Source of the DNA: Salvia splendens
Lineage: Eukaryota; Streptophyta; Magnoliopsida; Lamiales; Lamiaceae
Reading direction: 5' to 3'
NCBI RefSeq assembly: GCF_004379255.2
Contig: NC_056033.1
Coordinates: 22,870,209-22,934,208 of the forward strand
DNA: 64,000 nucleotides
Positions within the stretch are counted from its first letter, which is position 1, and each line of letters opens with the position of its first letter. This document shows positions 34,420-45,872 of the stretch, piece after piece. Below the pieces are notes generated by a model. It worked only from the letters and a program-made list of their open reading frames with translations. It did not search any database and was not told the origin of the DNA. The position numbers were made by a program, and so were the translations under genes.

Positions 34420-35410
34420 TGGAAGGACTTGGAAAGAGGTCGAAAACACGAATAGAATGCGGATCAAGTTATATGGAGTGATAACCGAACCGATTGGATC
34501 AGTTAGCAAATGTCGTTGCCACTTAATCAATGCAATCTAGCTCTCGCCCTTTTCGCCTTGCCAAAGTAATTTATAACTCCCAATTTTGCACAACTTTAAC
34601 AGTAAAGCGGCAAGTTTGGGGTCGATCCCACAAAGAAGTTGGTGTGTCGAGTGTGTAAGCAGTGAACAGGGGGGTTGGCTGCTACCACGCTTTAACTTCA
34701 GAGTTTTTAACTACTGGTTTTAATCTAGACAGAATTAAACTAGCGAGCTTGATCAATGAAAATTTAACTACTGGATCAAGTGAATTCCAGGTAATAACAG
34801 AAAAGTAAATGCACGGATTAAAAGCGAAAATAACTTTGATTAAACTAAAAGCTGAGTACAACGTGAAATTTAAACTAAGCTAACACTTTGGAATCTAAGA
34901 AAGCGGTAAAAACTGAGAAAAATCTCAGCGGAAAACTTAAGATAACGCTAACAAAAATGAGTATTCTACAGCGCTCCCTTTCGGTCGCCCTTTAAACTAA
35001 GCTATCTAACTAAGCTCGAGAACTGAACTAAACTTAGCTAGAGAGCTGAACTAAACTAAGCTAGAGAGCTGAACTACGCTAAATAACTAAGCTAAGCTAA
35101 ACTAGACGGAAAGTAAAGTCTCGGATGCCTTCTTGTGGTGGCACACCCTCTATTTATAAGCTCGATTCGGTCGCCAGCTGGATAACGATCTTGACAGGGA
35201 ATATTCACTTATTTTGAGAGTAAGCGACTCATTGATTGCTACGTGCTGTTCTTCTAGAATGACTACGCTTTTTGGTAACAGATTCGTGACTCAGCTCCGT
35301 CCTTGCATCTCATATTCCAGCACATGTCCCCTTCTAGAACGTCGTCCTTGATAACAGAATGGTGCGCTATATCCAGCTCATTTCCTCAAGTGTTCTTCTT
35401 CTAGAAGCCA
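34420..35410 (-). repeat. Athila minus element, 3-prime LTR (991 bp)
   Basis: Ends TGGAAGG and TAGAAGCCA on the plus strand. It aligns with 41645-42262 with few differences. It contains a 23-bp-period repeat of GCTAGAGAGCTGAACTAAAC around 35009-35105. Confidence 0.85.
35009..35105. repeat. Short tandem repeat in LTR
   Basis: Three to four imperfect 23-bp units of the type GAGAGCTGAACTAAACTAAGC. The plus-strand Athila copy inserted in the corresponding repeat of the other LTR at 42262. Confidence 0.8.
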
Positions 35411-35428
35411 GTGGTCCCCACCTAAAAC

Positions 35429-35446
35429 ATACTTGTCCTCAAGTAT
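35429..35446. promoter_or_regulatory. LTR-proximal palindrome
   Basis: ATACTTG-TCCT-CAAGTAT, a perfect 7-bp stem. The same palindrome is at 48803-48820 and a diverged form is at 56220-56239, each just outside a 3-prime LTR. Role unknown. Confidence 0.5.
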
Positions 35447-36841
35447 AAAGAAAAATAAAAGAAAAAGATAAGGCAGATTTCAGGCATAGTTTACTTATTT
35501 CACTAGTAAAGGAAAATGAAAAGACAAACAAAACTTTAAGATAAAAACACGTATTCACATGTATGCATTAGACCGAATAATTTTCTAACAATCATACCCG
35601 AGGTCGAGGTTAATCCATTTGTCAGTAGCTTGTGTTCCTTCTCTTTCGCCTTTGCTTGATCAAGGTGTCAGCTTGTCAAGATTGCTCAATTTAAAAACAA
35701 CTGTTGGATTCACTCAGTCACTCCTTTCTCACCAGAGATGTTAGGACTGTTCACTCGGTGTTGCCACAAATTTAATACTTTGAATCGGACTACACAAGAT
35801 AGTTCCTTAAGGTCTTTGTTTTGGGTTGTAACGGGGCTCAAGGGTAGTAACGTGTTAGGTTAGGGTTCTAGGGGTTCTAAGTTTAAATATAAAATTTTTA
35901 TAGAAAAATCACATGAGTCGAAAGGCCAAAGATTTGACTAAACTCGCTGGATTAGAATTGGGATATTTATTTCTTGGTGCTGCTCCCTCTTGGTCAGATT
36001 TCGACCTTAAGCCTTATAACCTTCAGCTTATTATTATTTTTACTTTTGATTTCCTGGGTCAGGTTACAACTATTTCCTGTCCTTTGTTTTCAAACCTTTT
36101 CATTCTTTTCATATGATCAACCTGATTGTCTAACTTGATCAACCCGGCTACCCTTTATTCCGACCATTCTTATTGCTATCCCCCTTTTGTTTCCCTTGAC
36201 AAACTTCATTTCTTTGACCATCTTTCCTCATATGATATGAAACTTTGAATTTGGTTTTAAGGCTTCAAAGAAAGGAAAAGAGTGTATGGGCTCGAATTGG
36301 CTACTAGGGGGTGCCTTGACTAATGAGGCGGGTTTGTGGAACGAAAGAAGAACACGGCTCAAATGGTTAATTGCTAATGCCTTTAGTCATTACTACTTGT
36401 GCAATTTTCATCTCAATATTAAAAGTCAGCCTCTCGTAATTTTTTTCTTTTGTAAAAATAGTAGAAAGTGTTCTACTTTTGGCTTATAACTCACATACAG
36501 AGAGGTTTCACAGTTGGTTTAGAAATTGAGCGTTTCCATCATACTTGCGTCATTCAAATTGATCAAGTTTTTGCAATCAAGTACATGTGAGCATACTGAA
36601 TCCTTTTTTTAACTCTCCCAAAAAGTAATCAAGTCTTCCATTTATCCAATTTCATGCATATTGCTTATTTATTACTACCTGGAATTTGTTATTTTTGAGA
36701 AAAAAATTTAGCATGTATGATTTTATTGTAACTAACCCGTCCCCCCTCCCCACTGCATATGAACTCGTCCTCGAGGGACTGGATGCAGTGGAAAGAAGGG
36801 TTACGCACAGGCGATGGCATAACAACAATCAAGGGAAACTT

Positions 36842-36876
36842 CTCACACTTAGACCAGACACTGGGCTAAGTGTGAG
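36842..36876. ncRNA. Conserved 35-nt hairpin, Athila minus element, copy 1
   Basis: Arms CTCACACTTAG and CTAAGTGTGAG around a 13-nt centre ACCAGACACTGGG, which itself pairs by 4 bp after one mismatch, leaving a triloop. It is one of a pair exactly 120 bp apart. Type is given as ncRNA only to mark a structured element; no independent transcript is claimed. Confidence 0.55.
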
Positions 36877-36961
36877 GCAGTGCCAGCAATCAAAACATGC
36901 TAATAACCACACAAAAAATAAAACAGATATAGGAAAAACAGAGAACAACTTCCATAAACTT

Positions 36962-36996
36962 CTCACACTTAGTCCAGACACAGGACTAAGTGTGAG
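36962..36996. ncRNA. Conserved 35-nt hairpin, Athila minus element, copy 2
   Basis: Same arms as 36842-36876 with centre TCCAGACACAGGA. The first mismatch is repaired to T-A here while an inner pair is lost, so pairing is maintained with different bases. Confidence 0.55.
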
Positions 36997-37796
36997 AACG
37001 GAGTCAAAAACACAATTTATACAAAGAAACAGGGTTAAGGGTGATACTACTGCCTTCTAGATTGTTGAATCAGGGGAATGTTGCGCTCCTTCCTCATCGC
37101 CTCCATTACACAGGCCTTCCTTATTGCTTCTAAGGCTTCATGTTTATCGGAGCTCCTCCTCCTTGGTATATTTTTTTATTCTTTTTTTCCTTCTGGGGGG
37201 GGGGGGAAGCATGCTGGCAACGTTAGCAAGCCTCATACCTTGGTTGGTATGGTGGCCCGTACTAGGGGAAGGAAGGATATATTCTTCCCCCTTCCTCTGC
37301 TCTCTTCCTCTGCCCTCACCTGGTTGCTCTCCACAGTCATGCTTGCTGCCTTGAACCCTCAGCTTCAAGAAGTAGCTGGTTCATTGTCTGGTGGCGCGTC
37401 CTTCTCGGGATGGAGTCTTCCTCTTTCTAGGTCGTCCTTTCATTTCAACAGTCGGCGCTGCATGACACCTCTCTAATTACTGCGCACGTCTTATCATCAC
37501 CTGCTCTTATCAACTCAATCACTGCACCACTAATTAAATTCAATTTGTACTAATCACGTGGAACATTAAATCCGGATGGCAGCTCACATAATTCCACTTG
37601 ATCAGTTCCTTTCCTCCACTTCCGATTTTTTTATTAACTATGAAAAACTTGACACACTTAAAAAAAACTATTTACACTAACAAGGTTTTGACCGGGTCTC
37701 CTTGGAATGTCATTTGATCAGATTAAGAGATTTAGAATTTGTCGCTTGATCAAGCAGACTATCCATGAATACCCGATCACTCCTTCTACCTGTTTA

Positions 37797-38012
37797 CTAG
37801 CGTGAGCTAGGCATTGGTAGTGAAATGTCATCCACTACAAACGCCTCCATTCCGTTCCTTCCGGGTAACTTGCTTTCCTCCAAACTGTTGGTCCTTCCTG
37901 CGAACTTTGCCCTTTTAGGCGCAAGTTGCTCCCAGCTTCTCTGTTTGCTTTGATCAATCCTCCTTTCCTGGCAGATCTGTTGTCCTTCAGATTTCCACTT
38001 GATCAGATGCAT
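37797..38012 (-). pseudogene. Short frame after RNase H, possible integrase tail
   Basis: 71 residues; the end (FVVDDISLPMPSS) faintly resembles the region after integrase in the related element (VVDEIPLQ). If so, nearly all integrase was deleted between this and RNase H. Weak. Confidence 0.25.
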
Positions 38013-38019
38013 GTGCCTT

Positions 38020-39018
38020 TCAGGGAACTTGTCTGGAATGGCTTCCGTATTTTCTTTTTTCAGAATTTGGCGTAGGTGACTCGCCTCTTATGTTTTCACA
38101 TCTTCTCCTATCAACTTCTTCCCACTCAAACTCGTGTAGAAGGAGTAACCATCTGATCAAATGCGGGTTTGATCTCCTCTTCGATGATAGGTATTTGATG
38201 GCCGCATGGTTTGTATACACCATCACTTTGGAACCTCGTAGGTGCTGTCTGAACTTCTCAAATGCGAAGACTACTGATAGCATCTCTTTTTCGGTCACAT
38301 CATAGTTCCTTTGCGCCTGACCCAAGGTTTTTGATGCATAGAGGACAACATAACTTTTCCCCTGGATTTTCTGACTTAATATTACTCCTAAAGCACAGTT
38401 ACTAGTCTCACCTATCACCTCAAAGGAGTGATTCCAGTCAGGGCCGCGTATTATAGATTAACTCATCAATCGATCTTTTAGAAATGGGAACGCGGCCTTG
38501 CAGACATCAGAAAATTTAAACTTCACGTCATCCTGGGGAAGCTTCGTCAGGATCTGGGCTCTTCCGGCAAAATCCTTGGTGAGTCCTCCACGGGCCCCAG
38601 CGTACTTTAACAAGGCTCTGATCTCCTCCTGGTTAATAGGGTACAGAAATTTTGCCATATGAGTGTGTCTTGCCATGACTGTTCAAGGTTCCGACCAGTT
38701 TAAACTTCGCTTCTTGGGCATCAGCTGGGGTTGGTGTTGGAAGAGTAGTTCTTCCTGTTTCTGCAATCGTGGTTTGATTGTTTTGTGATCTGTCTGGCTG
38801 TACAAGTCCTTGAAAGCCATCAGTGATGTTGATACGGAAAGTAGTTGCCTTGTAAACGAGGATTCCTTCTTCAGCATTCCTTTTAATGGGGCGGCTTGGT
38901 CAGGTGGTCTCTCGAACCTTCTTGGTTGAGTAATCTCTCTTGCCTCGGTTGGTTGTGACGGCTGGAAAAATTCCATAATTGCCCTTCTAATGGCTTGATC
39001 ATCCATTGCTCCAGTCAC
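38020..39018 (-). pseudogene. RT/RNase H remnant of Athila minus element
   Basis: From right to left: 39018-38683 resembles the protease-RT spacer (compare LTDEEIEGAIKDFC of the plus-strand copy). Then comes 38676-38458, which resembles the end of RT and the linker (YPINQEEIRALLKYAG). Then 38418-38020 is RNase H (YASKTLGQAQRNYDVTEKEM and YTNHAAIKYL, with Asn where the family has Asp). The roughly 1 kb of RT palm and fingers expected between the first two pieces is missing, and frames shift between pieces. Inactive. Confidence 0.75.
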
Positions 39019-39114
39019 TGTCGTATCAAACCATTCTGCTGCCTCTCTCTTCAGCTGTTCATCTTCAGTGTAACCAGAGGATGGTTCTTCAAAGGATTCC
39101 TTTTTCGAATAATC

Positions 39115-39621
39115 CTATTTCCGGGGGCTGATAGCGTTTACTGTTTGTATGCTCTCTATGTCCTGTGGCTTTTTTGCCGCTTCATTAATGTCGACCGTAA
39201 GTCGCTCTCCTTTAAACTCCAAATTAATTGTCCCATGGCGGACGTCAATGACTGTGTTGGAGGTGGATAGGGAAGGTCTCCCCAAAAGGATCCCAATAGA
39301 TTCCTCTGCTCTTGGTTCCGTCATTTTTATAACAAAGAAGTCGGCGGGATACATGAATCTGTTCACCTTGACGATTTCATCTTCCAGAACTCCCTCGGGG
39401 TAAATGCAAGACCCGTCTGCTAGCTGTATTTCCATATTGGTTTTGACGAGCCTAGCATTCTCCAGCCTCTTGTATATAGAATATGGCATAATATTGATGG
39501 AAGCCCCTAGGTTGCACATTGTGTGCTCCATTTGAACGTTTCTGATGGAAATTGGGAGCGTAAATACCTCTGGGTCAGTTCTCTTGGAGGGAAGATCACT
39601 AGGTTGGATCATACCGGTCAC
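39115..39621 (-). pseudogene. Athila aspartic protease remnant
   Basis: Residues align with the protease of the plus-strand copy (FTLPISIRNVQMEHTMC, LADGSCIYPEGVLEDEI, GILLGRPSLSTSNTVIDV). The active-site motif reads CNLGASIN, with Asn in place of the catalytic Asp of CDLGASIN, so it is inactive even where the frame is open. Upstream and downstream frames are broken. Confidence 0.8.
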
Positions 39622-39921
39622 TTCCTCTGCTTCGACCTTCCTCCTCTTTTCAACACCCTGTTCACAGATGTTTGACTCTTCTTTCGCTATGACTTGATCA
39701 AGGGCTCTAGATTCAAGGCTTTTATTAAGACTTGTCCTGGATGCTGGAAAACTTGCAGTTGAGCTCTAATAAACTTCTTCTAGTTTCAGAGAGACCGTGT
39801 TGACATTCTCTCGCCCTGCTGGAGGTTGCACTGTAGCCGGAATCTTTCCTTCATTACCTCTTAGCTCGCCTATTGACATGGGGACCTGAGATAACTGCTT
39901 CGTAAGCATTTCTAATGCAGC

Positions 39922-40878
39922 TCACTGTTCTCTCTGGGCTTCCTGCATTTCTCGCACAGCATCATGGGACTGGTGTGGAATCATATCCCCTAGACCTTCA
40001 TTTTGTTGCATGTTATTTCTCTGATAAAATCGGCCTCCTCCATGGCCTTGCTGGTAAAAACCGAAAGACCCATACTGCTCTGGTTGGTTCTGGGACAGAT
40101 GATTTTGTTGGTTTCCTTGGAAGTACTGTTGGTTCCCTTGGGATTGCTGGTTTCCCCTGTGGTACTGCGGGACATAACTCACCATTTGATTACTCGGTTG
40201 CCTACCATGGTTGCTATACTGAGGGGCTTGGTGTTGGTACCCCCATTCTCCTTCCTGTTGTCGGCTTGACCAGTTAGGCTGTCCTCCAGTTAACCAACCT
40301 GCCTGACCTCCTTGCATTCTATTCCCTCCAGTGTTTGGTCTATCCAAGATTCGAGCTGGCCAGTTGGACTGCCCGTCAGAGGGTTGTACCTGTTGTGGTT
40401 GGCTTTGATTTTGATCAGTCCATCTGAAGTTGGGGTGGTCCCTCCACGGAGCATCTCTCTGCTTCCCCTGGATCCAGTTGCCATTTGTGTTCCAGTGGCC
40501 TACGGCGTTTACTTTCTCTACCTCAGGGGGAAACTCGCAGTAATAGTAATGATGCTCTTCTGGCGGTGGCGGCTGCGGCACATACTGTGTCTCTTTCGGT
40601 GCAGGCAGTGGCGGCGGTCTCGTTTTTTCTACTGCTTCCAGCAGTTTCTTCTCCATCTGCTCAAATCGAGCCTCCAGCTTTTCATCGTTGCGCGCCTCAG
40701 CTGCGTGCACTGCTCCTCTTCTGTACTGCCATCGAGATGTTTCGTAAGACCGCTTAGCCTCAATCAGCCTCTCCAAAATATTCTTAGCTTGGATAAAAAG
40801 GGTTTTTGAGAAATCCCCTTGTGCTGCGAGGTTGAGGTCGTTCTTGCTGTCCACCGTGAGTCCGCCATAGAAGATCAA
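39922..40878 (-). pseudogene. Athila Gag C-terminal part
   Basis: 318-residue minus-strand frame with a helical segment (ERLIEAKRSYETSRW), a coiled-coil-like Glu/Lys stretch, the signature VNAVGHWNTNGNWIQG followed by KQRDAPWRDHPNFRW, and a long Gln/Asn/Gly-rich tail. The signature is shared with the plus-strand copy. It is the middle and end of Gag, separated from the N-terminal part by a frame change. Confidence 0.8.
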
Positions 40879-41114
40879 GTAGATCTCATTCTCTCCCAGC
40901 TTGTGGTTAGGGCATGCTTGAAGCAGCCCTTGGAACCTATCCCAGTACTGGCCGAGGGGCTCGTCATACTCCTGTCTGGCTTCTGTAATTTCCCTTTTTA
41001 GGGCACTTGTTTTTTATCTTGGAAAGAAACGATCGAGGAATATCATACGAAACTTAGCCAACATCCTGATGGATCCTTCCGGCAGCCTTGACATCCAGAC
41101 ACCCGCATCGCCCT

Positions 41115-41609
41115 TCAAAATGAGGGAATAACCTTAAGCCTGTAATCTTCGGACGTGGATCCAGCTGGCACGGGCTGAATATCACAGTATCTGCAGAATT
41201 CTTCCAAGAAAGCATACAGACATTCCTTCGAAAGGCCATAGAAATGGGACAAAACGGCCAGTACTCCTGATTTGATTGCGAGGGTCCGCATTCCAGGAGT
41301 AGCGGCGATGGCATGTGTGGGCTCTCTCTCATCATGAGCGTGTAGAGAGCTGATTCCCGAGTCGTCAGCGACAACGGCCATCTCTGTTTCCGTTTGTTCT
41401 GGTGGTGGTGGTTGTGTTTTCTGCTCGGTGGCTGCTGCTGCTTCTAATGCGGCTGTGCGACGAGTGATGACAACGTCGGCTTCCTGGACTCTCCACTGAG
41501 TGTTAGTTCTTCTGTATATCAAGGGATGATTCCAGTAATCGCCTTGGTGGTACCTTCTCATCAACAGTAGGAAAAACAAAAACAAAATGAGAAACAAAAT
41601 TATATACAC
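41115..41609 (-). pseudogene. Athila Gag N-terminal part
   Basis: Minus-strand frame starting shortly after the primer site (ATG near 41561, MRRYHQGDYW). It contains the conserved LYAFLEEFCRYCDIQPVPAG-type segment matched by FLHEFCKICR of the other copies. It loses frame after VIPSF at 41115, where the others continue into the FVLKGxANTWFMRLPP block. Confidence 0.75.
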
Positions 41610-41631
41610 CTACGCACTATGCACAAACATA

Positions 41632-41641
41632 AACGGTGCCA
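41632..41641 (-). other. Partial primer binding site, tRNA-Asp-like
   Basis: TGGCACCGTT on the minus strand, 3 bp from the LTR. Only the first ten bases agree with the 18-nt site at 43776-43793, so the copy is degraded. Confidence 0.6.
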
Positions 41642-41644
41642 TTT

Positions 41645-42262
41645 TGGAAGGACTTGGAATGAGGTCGAAAACACGAATAGAATGCGGATCAAGTTATATG
41701 GAGTGATAACCGAACCAATTGGATCAGTTAGCAAATATCGTTGCCACTTAATCAATGCAATCTAGCTCTCGCCCTTTCCGCCTTACCAAAGTAATTTATA
41801 ACTCCGAATTTTGCACAACTTTAACAGTAAAGCGGCAAGTTCGGGGTCGATCCCACAGAGAAGTTAGTGTGTCGAGTGTGTGAGTAGTGAACAGGGGGGT
41901 TGGCTGCTGCCACGCTTTAACTTGGGAGTTTTTAACTACTGGTTTTAATCTAGGCAGAATTAAACTAGCTAGCTTGATCAATGGAAATTTAACTACTGGA
42001 TCAAGTGAATTGCAGGTAATAACCGAAAAGTAAATGTGCGGATTAAAAGCGAAAATAACTATGATTAAACTAAAAGCTGAGTACAACGTGAAATTTAAAC
42101 TAAGTTAACACTTTGGAATCTAAGAAAGCGGTAAAAATTGAGAAAAATCTCAGCGGGAAACTTAAGATAACGCTAACAGAAATGAGTATTCTGCAGTGCT
42201 CCCTTTCGGTCGCCCTTTAAACTAAGCTATCTAACTAAGCTAGAGAACTGAACTAAACTAAG
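41645..42262 (-). repeat. Athila minus element, 5-prime LTR, truncated
   Basis: Aligns with the first 618 bp of 34420-35410 and stops where the plus-strand element begins at 42263. The rest of this LTR is not found in the window. Confidence 0.85.
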
Positions 42263-43773
42263 TGATAAGTCGTATTCTAGGCCTTGGTTATTGGTCAGTA
42301 TAATGTGCATAATTGGAATATATCTGCAAAACAGTTGCTAAAGTGTGCAGGGAAAGTGTTCTAGCCAGTATGGGAATGTTCAGATAATTCAGGTGAAAAG
42401 GGCGTCAGTAGGGTGCAATACTGACCAGGATGCATGCCAAAAGGCTCGAGATGGAGAAGAAGGATAGCGGGGAAGATCAGCCACAAGCAAGTGGCAAAAG
42501 AGTCATTTCACGAAGAGAGTCTACCCTAAAAATCAAGGGAGGCCTCCCTATAAAAGGAAGCCACTTGGAGAGAGAATCATCATCAATTAGTTCATCACTT
42601 CTATGCTTAGTTAGAAACCTCTCTTCGGTAGATCGGTTCCTCAGCATTATCCTTCATATTCTCGTTCCTCGCCACAGCCATGGTCACCTGAAGCTCATCA
42701 GTTCGCCGGAGTTCCACATCCTCTCGTTCCGGTCAGCGTGTTTCGTAGTGTTAACAGTTTCGTCGCCCGGAGTGGAAAAACAATCTTTAATCGCTTTCTT
42801 AGTTAATCGCACTTTGTTTTCTTACGTTGGATAGGTTACATTTTCGATATTTGCTTATTTTGAAGTCTTGGTTGTGATCCAAATGTTTATGATATGAAGT
42901 TGTTTTTATGCATCGTTTCTTGTTTGATTTAGTTTCTTTCTGCCTAGATAGCTTAGATCTAGTTGTTACGGTAATTTCCAAGTATTGCAAGCATATTTTC
43001 GTTTCCGAATTGATAGATCTGAGTTCATGAGTTTATTTTGCTGTTAGATTTTAGATCTGAAATGGTTAAGTGTGAAAGCCTAGTTTACGTGCTTTCTGCC
43101 ACCTTGCATGTCACCCAGTAAGTGTAATTTCAGATTTGTTAGTTTAATCTTTTGATTTGGAGTTTAGATTGTAGATATGTTCTTGTGGAGTTTGTTAACA
43201 TGAATTTCTCGTTCATGGAATCTGAGTTGTTTGATTTGTGTTCATACTTGTTGTAGAAGACAATGTCTACATCCAAATTTGGGACCACTTTTACTTTTTA
43301 GTTACTTTTTGGTTTTATCCTTTACTTTTCTCTACCTTTTCTGCTGGTACCCTACAGATCTGTCAGCCTAGTTACCTAACTACCACTTATTCTCTGATAT
43401 GCCGTTTCGCCTTTTATAGTAACCCCGTACCTCCCACATAATTTCTAAAACATAATGTTCCCTACTCTCACGTACACAGTTGCTTATCAATCATCTCTCA
43501 CTCCTCCTAGTCAGTAGTGTACCACATTAATTTCCAGTCTAGTTAGAATCTCAACCCAAAGCGTGGTAGCTAACCAACCTTTCCAGAATATCACCACAAT
43601 TACCAAAGCGCTTTCATCTCTATGGGATTCGACCCTTACATCCACTAAACTAGTCAGTAGAAGTGGGTTGAGGAATTATTGATAGCCAGGTTCAGGAGTA
43701 GCTGGGATTTTCTATCCTGATCAGTAGGATACATCATTTGCTTTAACGACACCTGCACAACCTGGCTCTTTCA
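42263..43773 (+). repeat. Athila plus element 5-prime LTR (1511 bp)
   Basis: Starts TGATAAGTCGTATTCTAGG and ends TTTCA. It is the same LTR family as 52682-54112 and, inverted, 54716-56201. A TATAAAAGGAAGCC stretch near 42551 is a likely TATA box, followed by a CT-rich leader. It contains TGATCAGTA-type motifs at 42292 and 43718. Confidence 0.85.
42551..42557 (+). promoter_or_regulatory. Candidate TATA box of the Athila LTR
   Basis: CCTATAAAAGGAAGCC is conserved at the matching place in the LTR at 52971 and, on the other strand, at 55908. Conservation across three LTRs and its position about 300 bp into the LTR support a core promoter. Confidence 0.6.
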
Positions 43774-43775
43774 AA

Positions 43776-43793
43776 TGGCACCGTTGCCGGGGA
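43776..43793 (+). other. Primer binding site, tRNA-Asp-like
   Basis: TGGCACCGTTGCCGGGGA, 2 bp after the LTR. It differs by one base from the tRNA-Asp site used by Athila and Tat elements. Confidence 0.85.
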
Positions 43794-43879
43794 TGAATGG
43801 CGTTATTAACTGTTATTGTGTGTGATACTTTGGCGTATATATTGTTCATAATTTTTTTTCTTTCTTTTTCTTTCAGTTT

Positions 43880-45658
43880 ATGAGAAGCAGTTCGGCTCCT
43901 GACCATTGGAGACCGAAGATACTCCAGCGAGGAACTATACTTGTGACCACTCGTTCTGGCCTGTCGACAGCCCTGTCTGACCTAGGTACGAGTAGTGATG
44001 AAGAGCAAGACACCATATAGGGAGGAATACCAGAACAAGTACTACAGTTGGAGGGTAAACCAAGGAGAATGGCTGCCCAAGGAGATGATGATCCAGAGAT
44101 CGGGACGCTGAACGGACATACCAAAGGAGAACCACCGCAAGCTATAGTAGTCACCCCGGGGCAGACAACTTGTGATGTGAAGCCCCATGTTATTGCAATT
44201 CTGCCCACGTACTGCGGGAAAAGCTATGAAGGCCCCTACAAATTCCTTCATGAGTTCTGTAAGATTTGTAGGGATTAGAGAAGACCAACAGGGGCGACAG
44301 AGGATGACTACAAATTGAAGGCTTTGCCGTTCGTTCTAAAAGGGGAGGCTAACACCTGGTTCATGCGATTGCCCCCCAATTCCATTGAGAGTTGGGCAGG
44401 TTTCAAGTCAGACTTTTTAGGCAAATTTTTTCCGTTATCTAAGATGAGTGCGCTGAAGAGAGAGATAACCAGTGTGAAGCAAGGTTACGATGAACCACTG
44501 AGTGATTATTGGGAAAAGTATATGAGCCTTTTGGATCCATGTCCGAACCATCGTATGGCGGATATAGAAATACATCACACCTTTTATGAGGGGATGAACA
44601 AGGCGACAAATGATCTGGCAAACTCCTCGTCAGGAGGAAGTTTCACGCAGTTAAGGGTCAGTGAAGCTAAGAGGGTCCTAGGGAAATTCTTGAGCGCAAA
44701 GAAGGAGTACGATAATTCAAGAGATGGTTACAGCAGAGAAAAGGATTGCGAGTGCCTTGTCTACTGACCAGGAGCATAAGATTGAGCAGAAGATGGATTT
44801 GAAGATGGACAAATTGAACAAGACACTCCTGAGCGCGATCGAGAAGAACGCACCACCAACTTCTCCAGTTGGGAACTACAAGGGTGCGGAACAGGGAAAC
44901 CAAGGACCGAGCTATGATCAGCCTAATAACTTTGAGAATATGGAGCAAGTCAATGCTGCCGGGTACTACAATTCTAGTGGGCATTGGATCCAGGGGAGAC
45001 AACGGGACGCACCATGGAGGGACCATCCGGATTTTTGATGGGGAGATGGGAACCAAAATCAAAACCAAGGTGCAGGTCAGAATCAATACCACCCTCAACC
45101 AAACCAAAATTTCAACCGTGGCCCAGAAAATCCCAACAACCAGTTCAACTGGTCAGGAAGGAACCAACAACCCCACAGTCAACAACCTCAAAACCAACCC
45201 CCACAAAACCAGAACCCAAACCCTGTCTATGTACCGCCCCGCCAGAGAAACTTCCAAAATTACCCGAATCAGTCTAATCAAGGTTCCCAACATCAGCAGA
45301 ACCAGAACCAGTTCCAAAACCAGGCCCAGTATCAAAGCCAAAACCAAAATCAATATCACCAAGACCAGTACAACCCTCCTGGCCAGTATAACCATTACCC
45401 ACCTAACCAGAACCAGCAAAACTTCCAAAATTTCCAGCCCAACCAGAACCCCCAGTATAACCAGCACCAAGGGCCAAATCAGTCCCAATATCCTAACAGG
45501 TCAAGACGATCTATGGAGGACATGATGGGAGAACTGCTCGCTTCACAGCAGAGTATCAAGGGTGAATTGCAATCCAACAATGAAGTGGTGCAGGGGATTC
45601 AGAGTGCCCAGAAGGAACATAAGGTGAATATTGATATGATGAATAGGCAGTTAGCCTA
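43880..45658 (+). pseudogene. Athila Gag, several breaks
   Basis: ATG 43880 follows a pyrimidine tract ending CAG. The frame is interrupted by TAG at 44018 and 44276, a frameshift near 44735, and TGA at 45036, ending at TAG 45656. Conserved blocks are HVIAILPTYCGKSYEG, FLHEFCKICR, FVLKGEANTWFMRLPP and VNAAGYYNSSGHWIQG with QRDAPWRDHP. A long tract after 45039 is dominated by Asn, Gln, Pro and Tyr. The tail is helical (MDDMMGELLA-type). The related copy at 54116 is open where this has stops, so the breaks are lesions. Confidence 0.8.
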
Positions 45659-45872
45659 GCTGGCCAGTTCGATGGGTGAAATGAAAGGGAAATTTGGGAA
45701 AATCCCATCTACAGTCCATGTACCTAAAAAGGCAAACGTGAGCAAGGTCACATTACGGTCCGGTACAACCTATGAAGGACCCCAACCGAAGAAGTCCAGT
45801 GGAGAACCTAGTGGGACGAAGGTGCTGAGAAACGTTGTCTCGTAAGAGGAGCTACGCAGACCTCTACCCCAA

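Larger units (their letters stand above)
35411..37796 (-). other. 3-prime non-coding region of Athila minus element
   Basis: About 2.4 kb between the pol remnants and the 3-prime LTR, with no credible coding frame on the sense strand. The purine-rich stretch AGGTGGGG next to the LTR (35413-35422) is the likely polypurine tract. It holds a palindrome at 35429-35446, two 35-nt hairpins at 36842 and 36962, several TTGATCAA sites and a G-run at 37195-37206. Parts match 48783-49440 and 56202-56700, so this is a conserved 3-prime region of the group. Confidence 0.6.
34420..42262 (-). mobile_element. Athila-type Ty3/gypsy element, minus strand, degraded
   Basis: Left LTR 34420-35410 and right LTR from 41645, truncated at 42262 by the next element. 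Both start TGGAAGGACTTGG on the plus strand. A partial tRNA-Asp-like primer site adjoins the right LTR, so the sense strand is minus. Gag pieces, protease, an RT remnant and RNase H are in order from right to left. Most of RT and the whole integrase are deleted and each frame is broken. The probable 5-bp target copy on the left is GTAGT (34415-34419); the right one is not in view. Confidence 0.85.

Noticed and set aside
37195..37206. G-run as polypurine tract
   Set aside because: It is far from any LTR boundary and G-only on the antisense strand; the purine tract next to the LTR at 35413-35422 is the better candidate.
37078..37476. 132-codon plus-strand ORF
   Set aside because: It is antisense to the 3-prime region of the Athila element, overlaps a G-run, and has no recognisable domain.
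40312..40809. 165-codon plus-strand ORF
   Set aside because: It is the complement of the Athila gag frame at 39922-40878.
45153..45488. 111-codon minus-strand ORF of Leu/Val/Ile repeats
   Set aside because: It is the complement of the Asn/Gln-rich gag tract (CAA/CCA repeats read as Leu/Val) and not a membrane protein.
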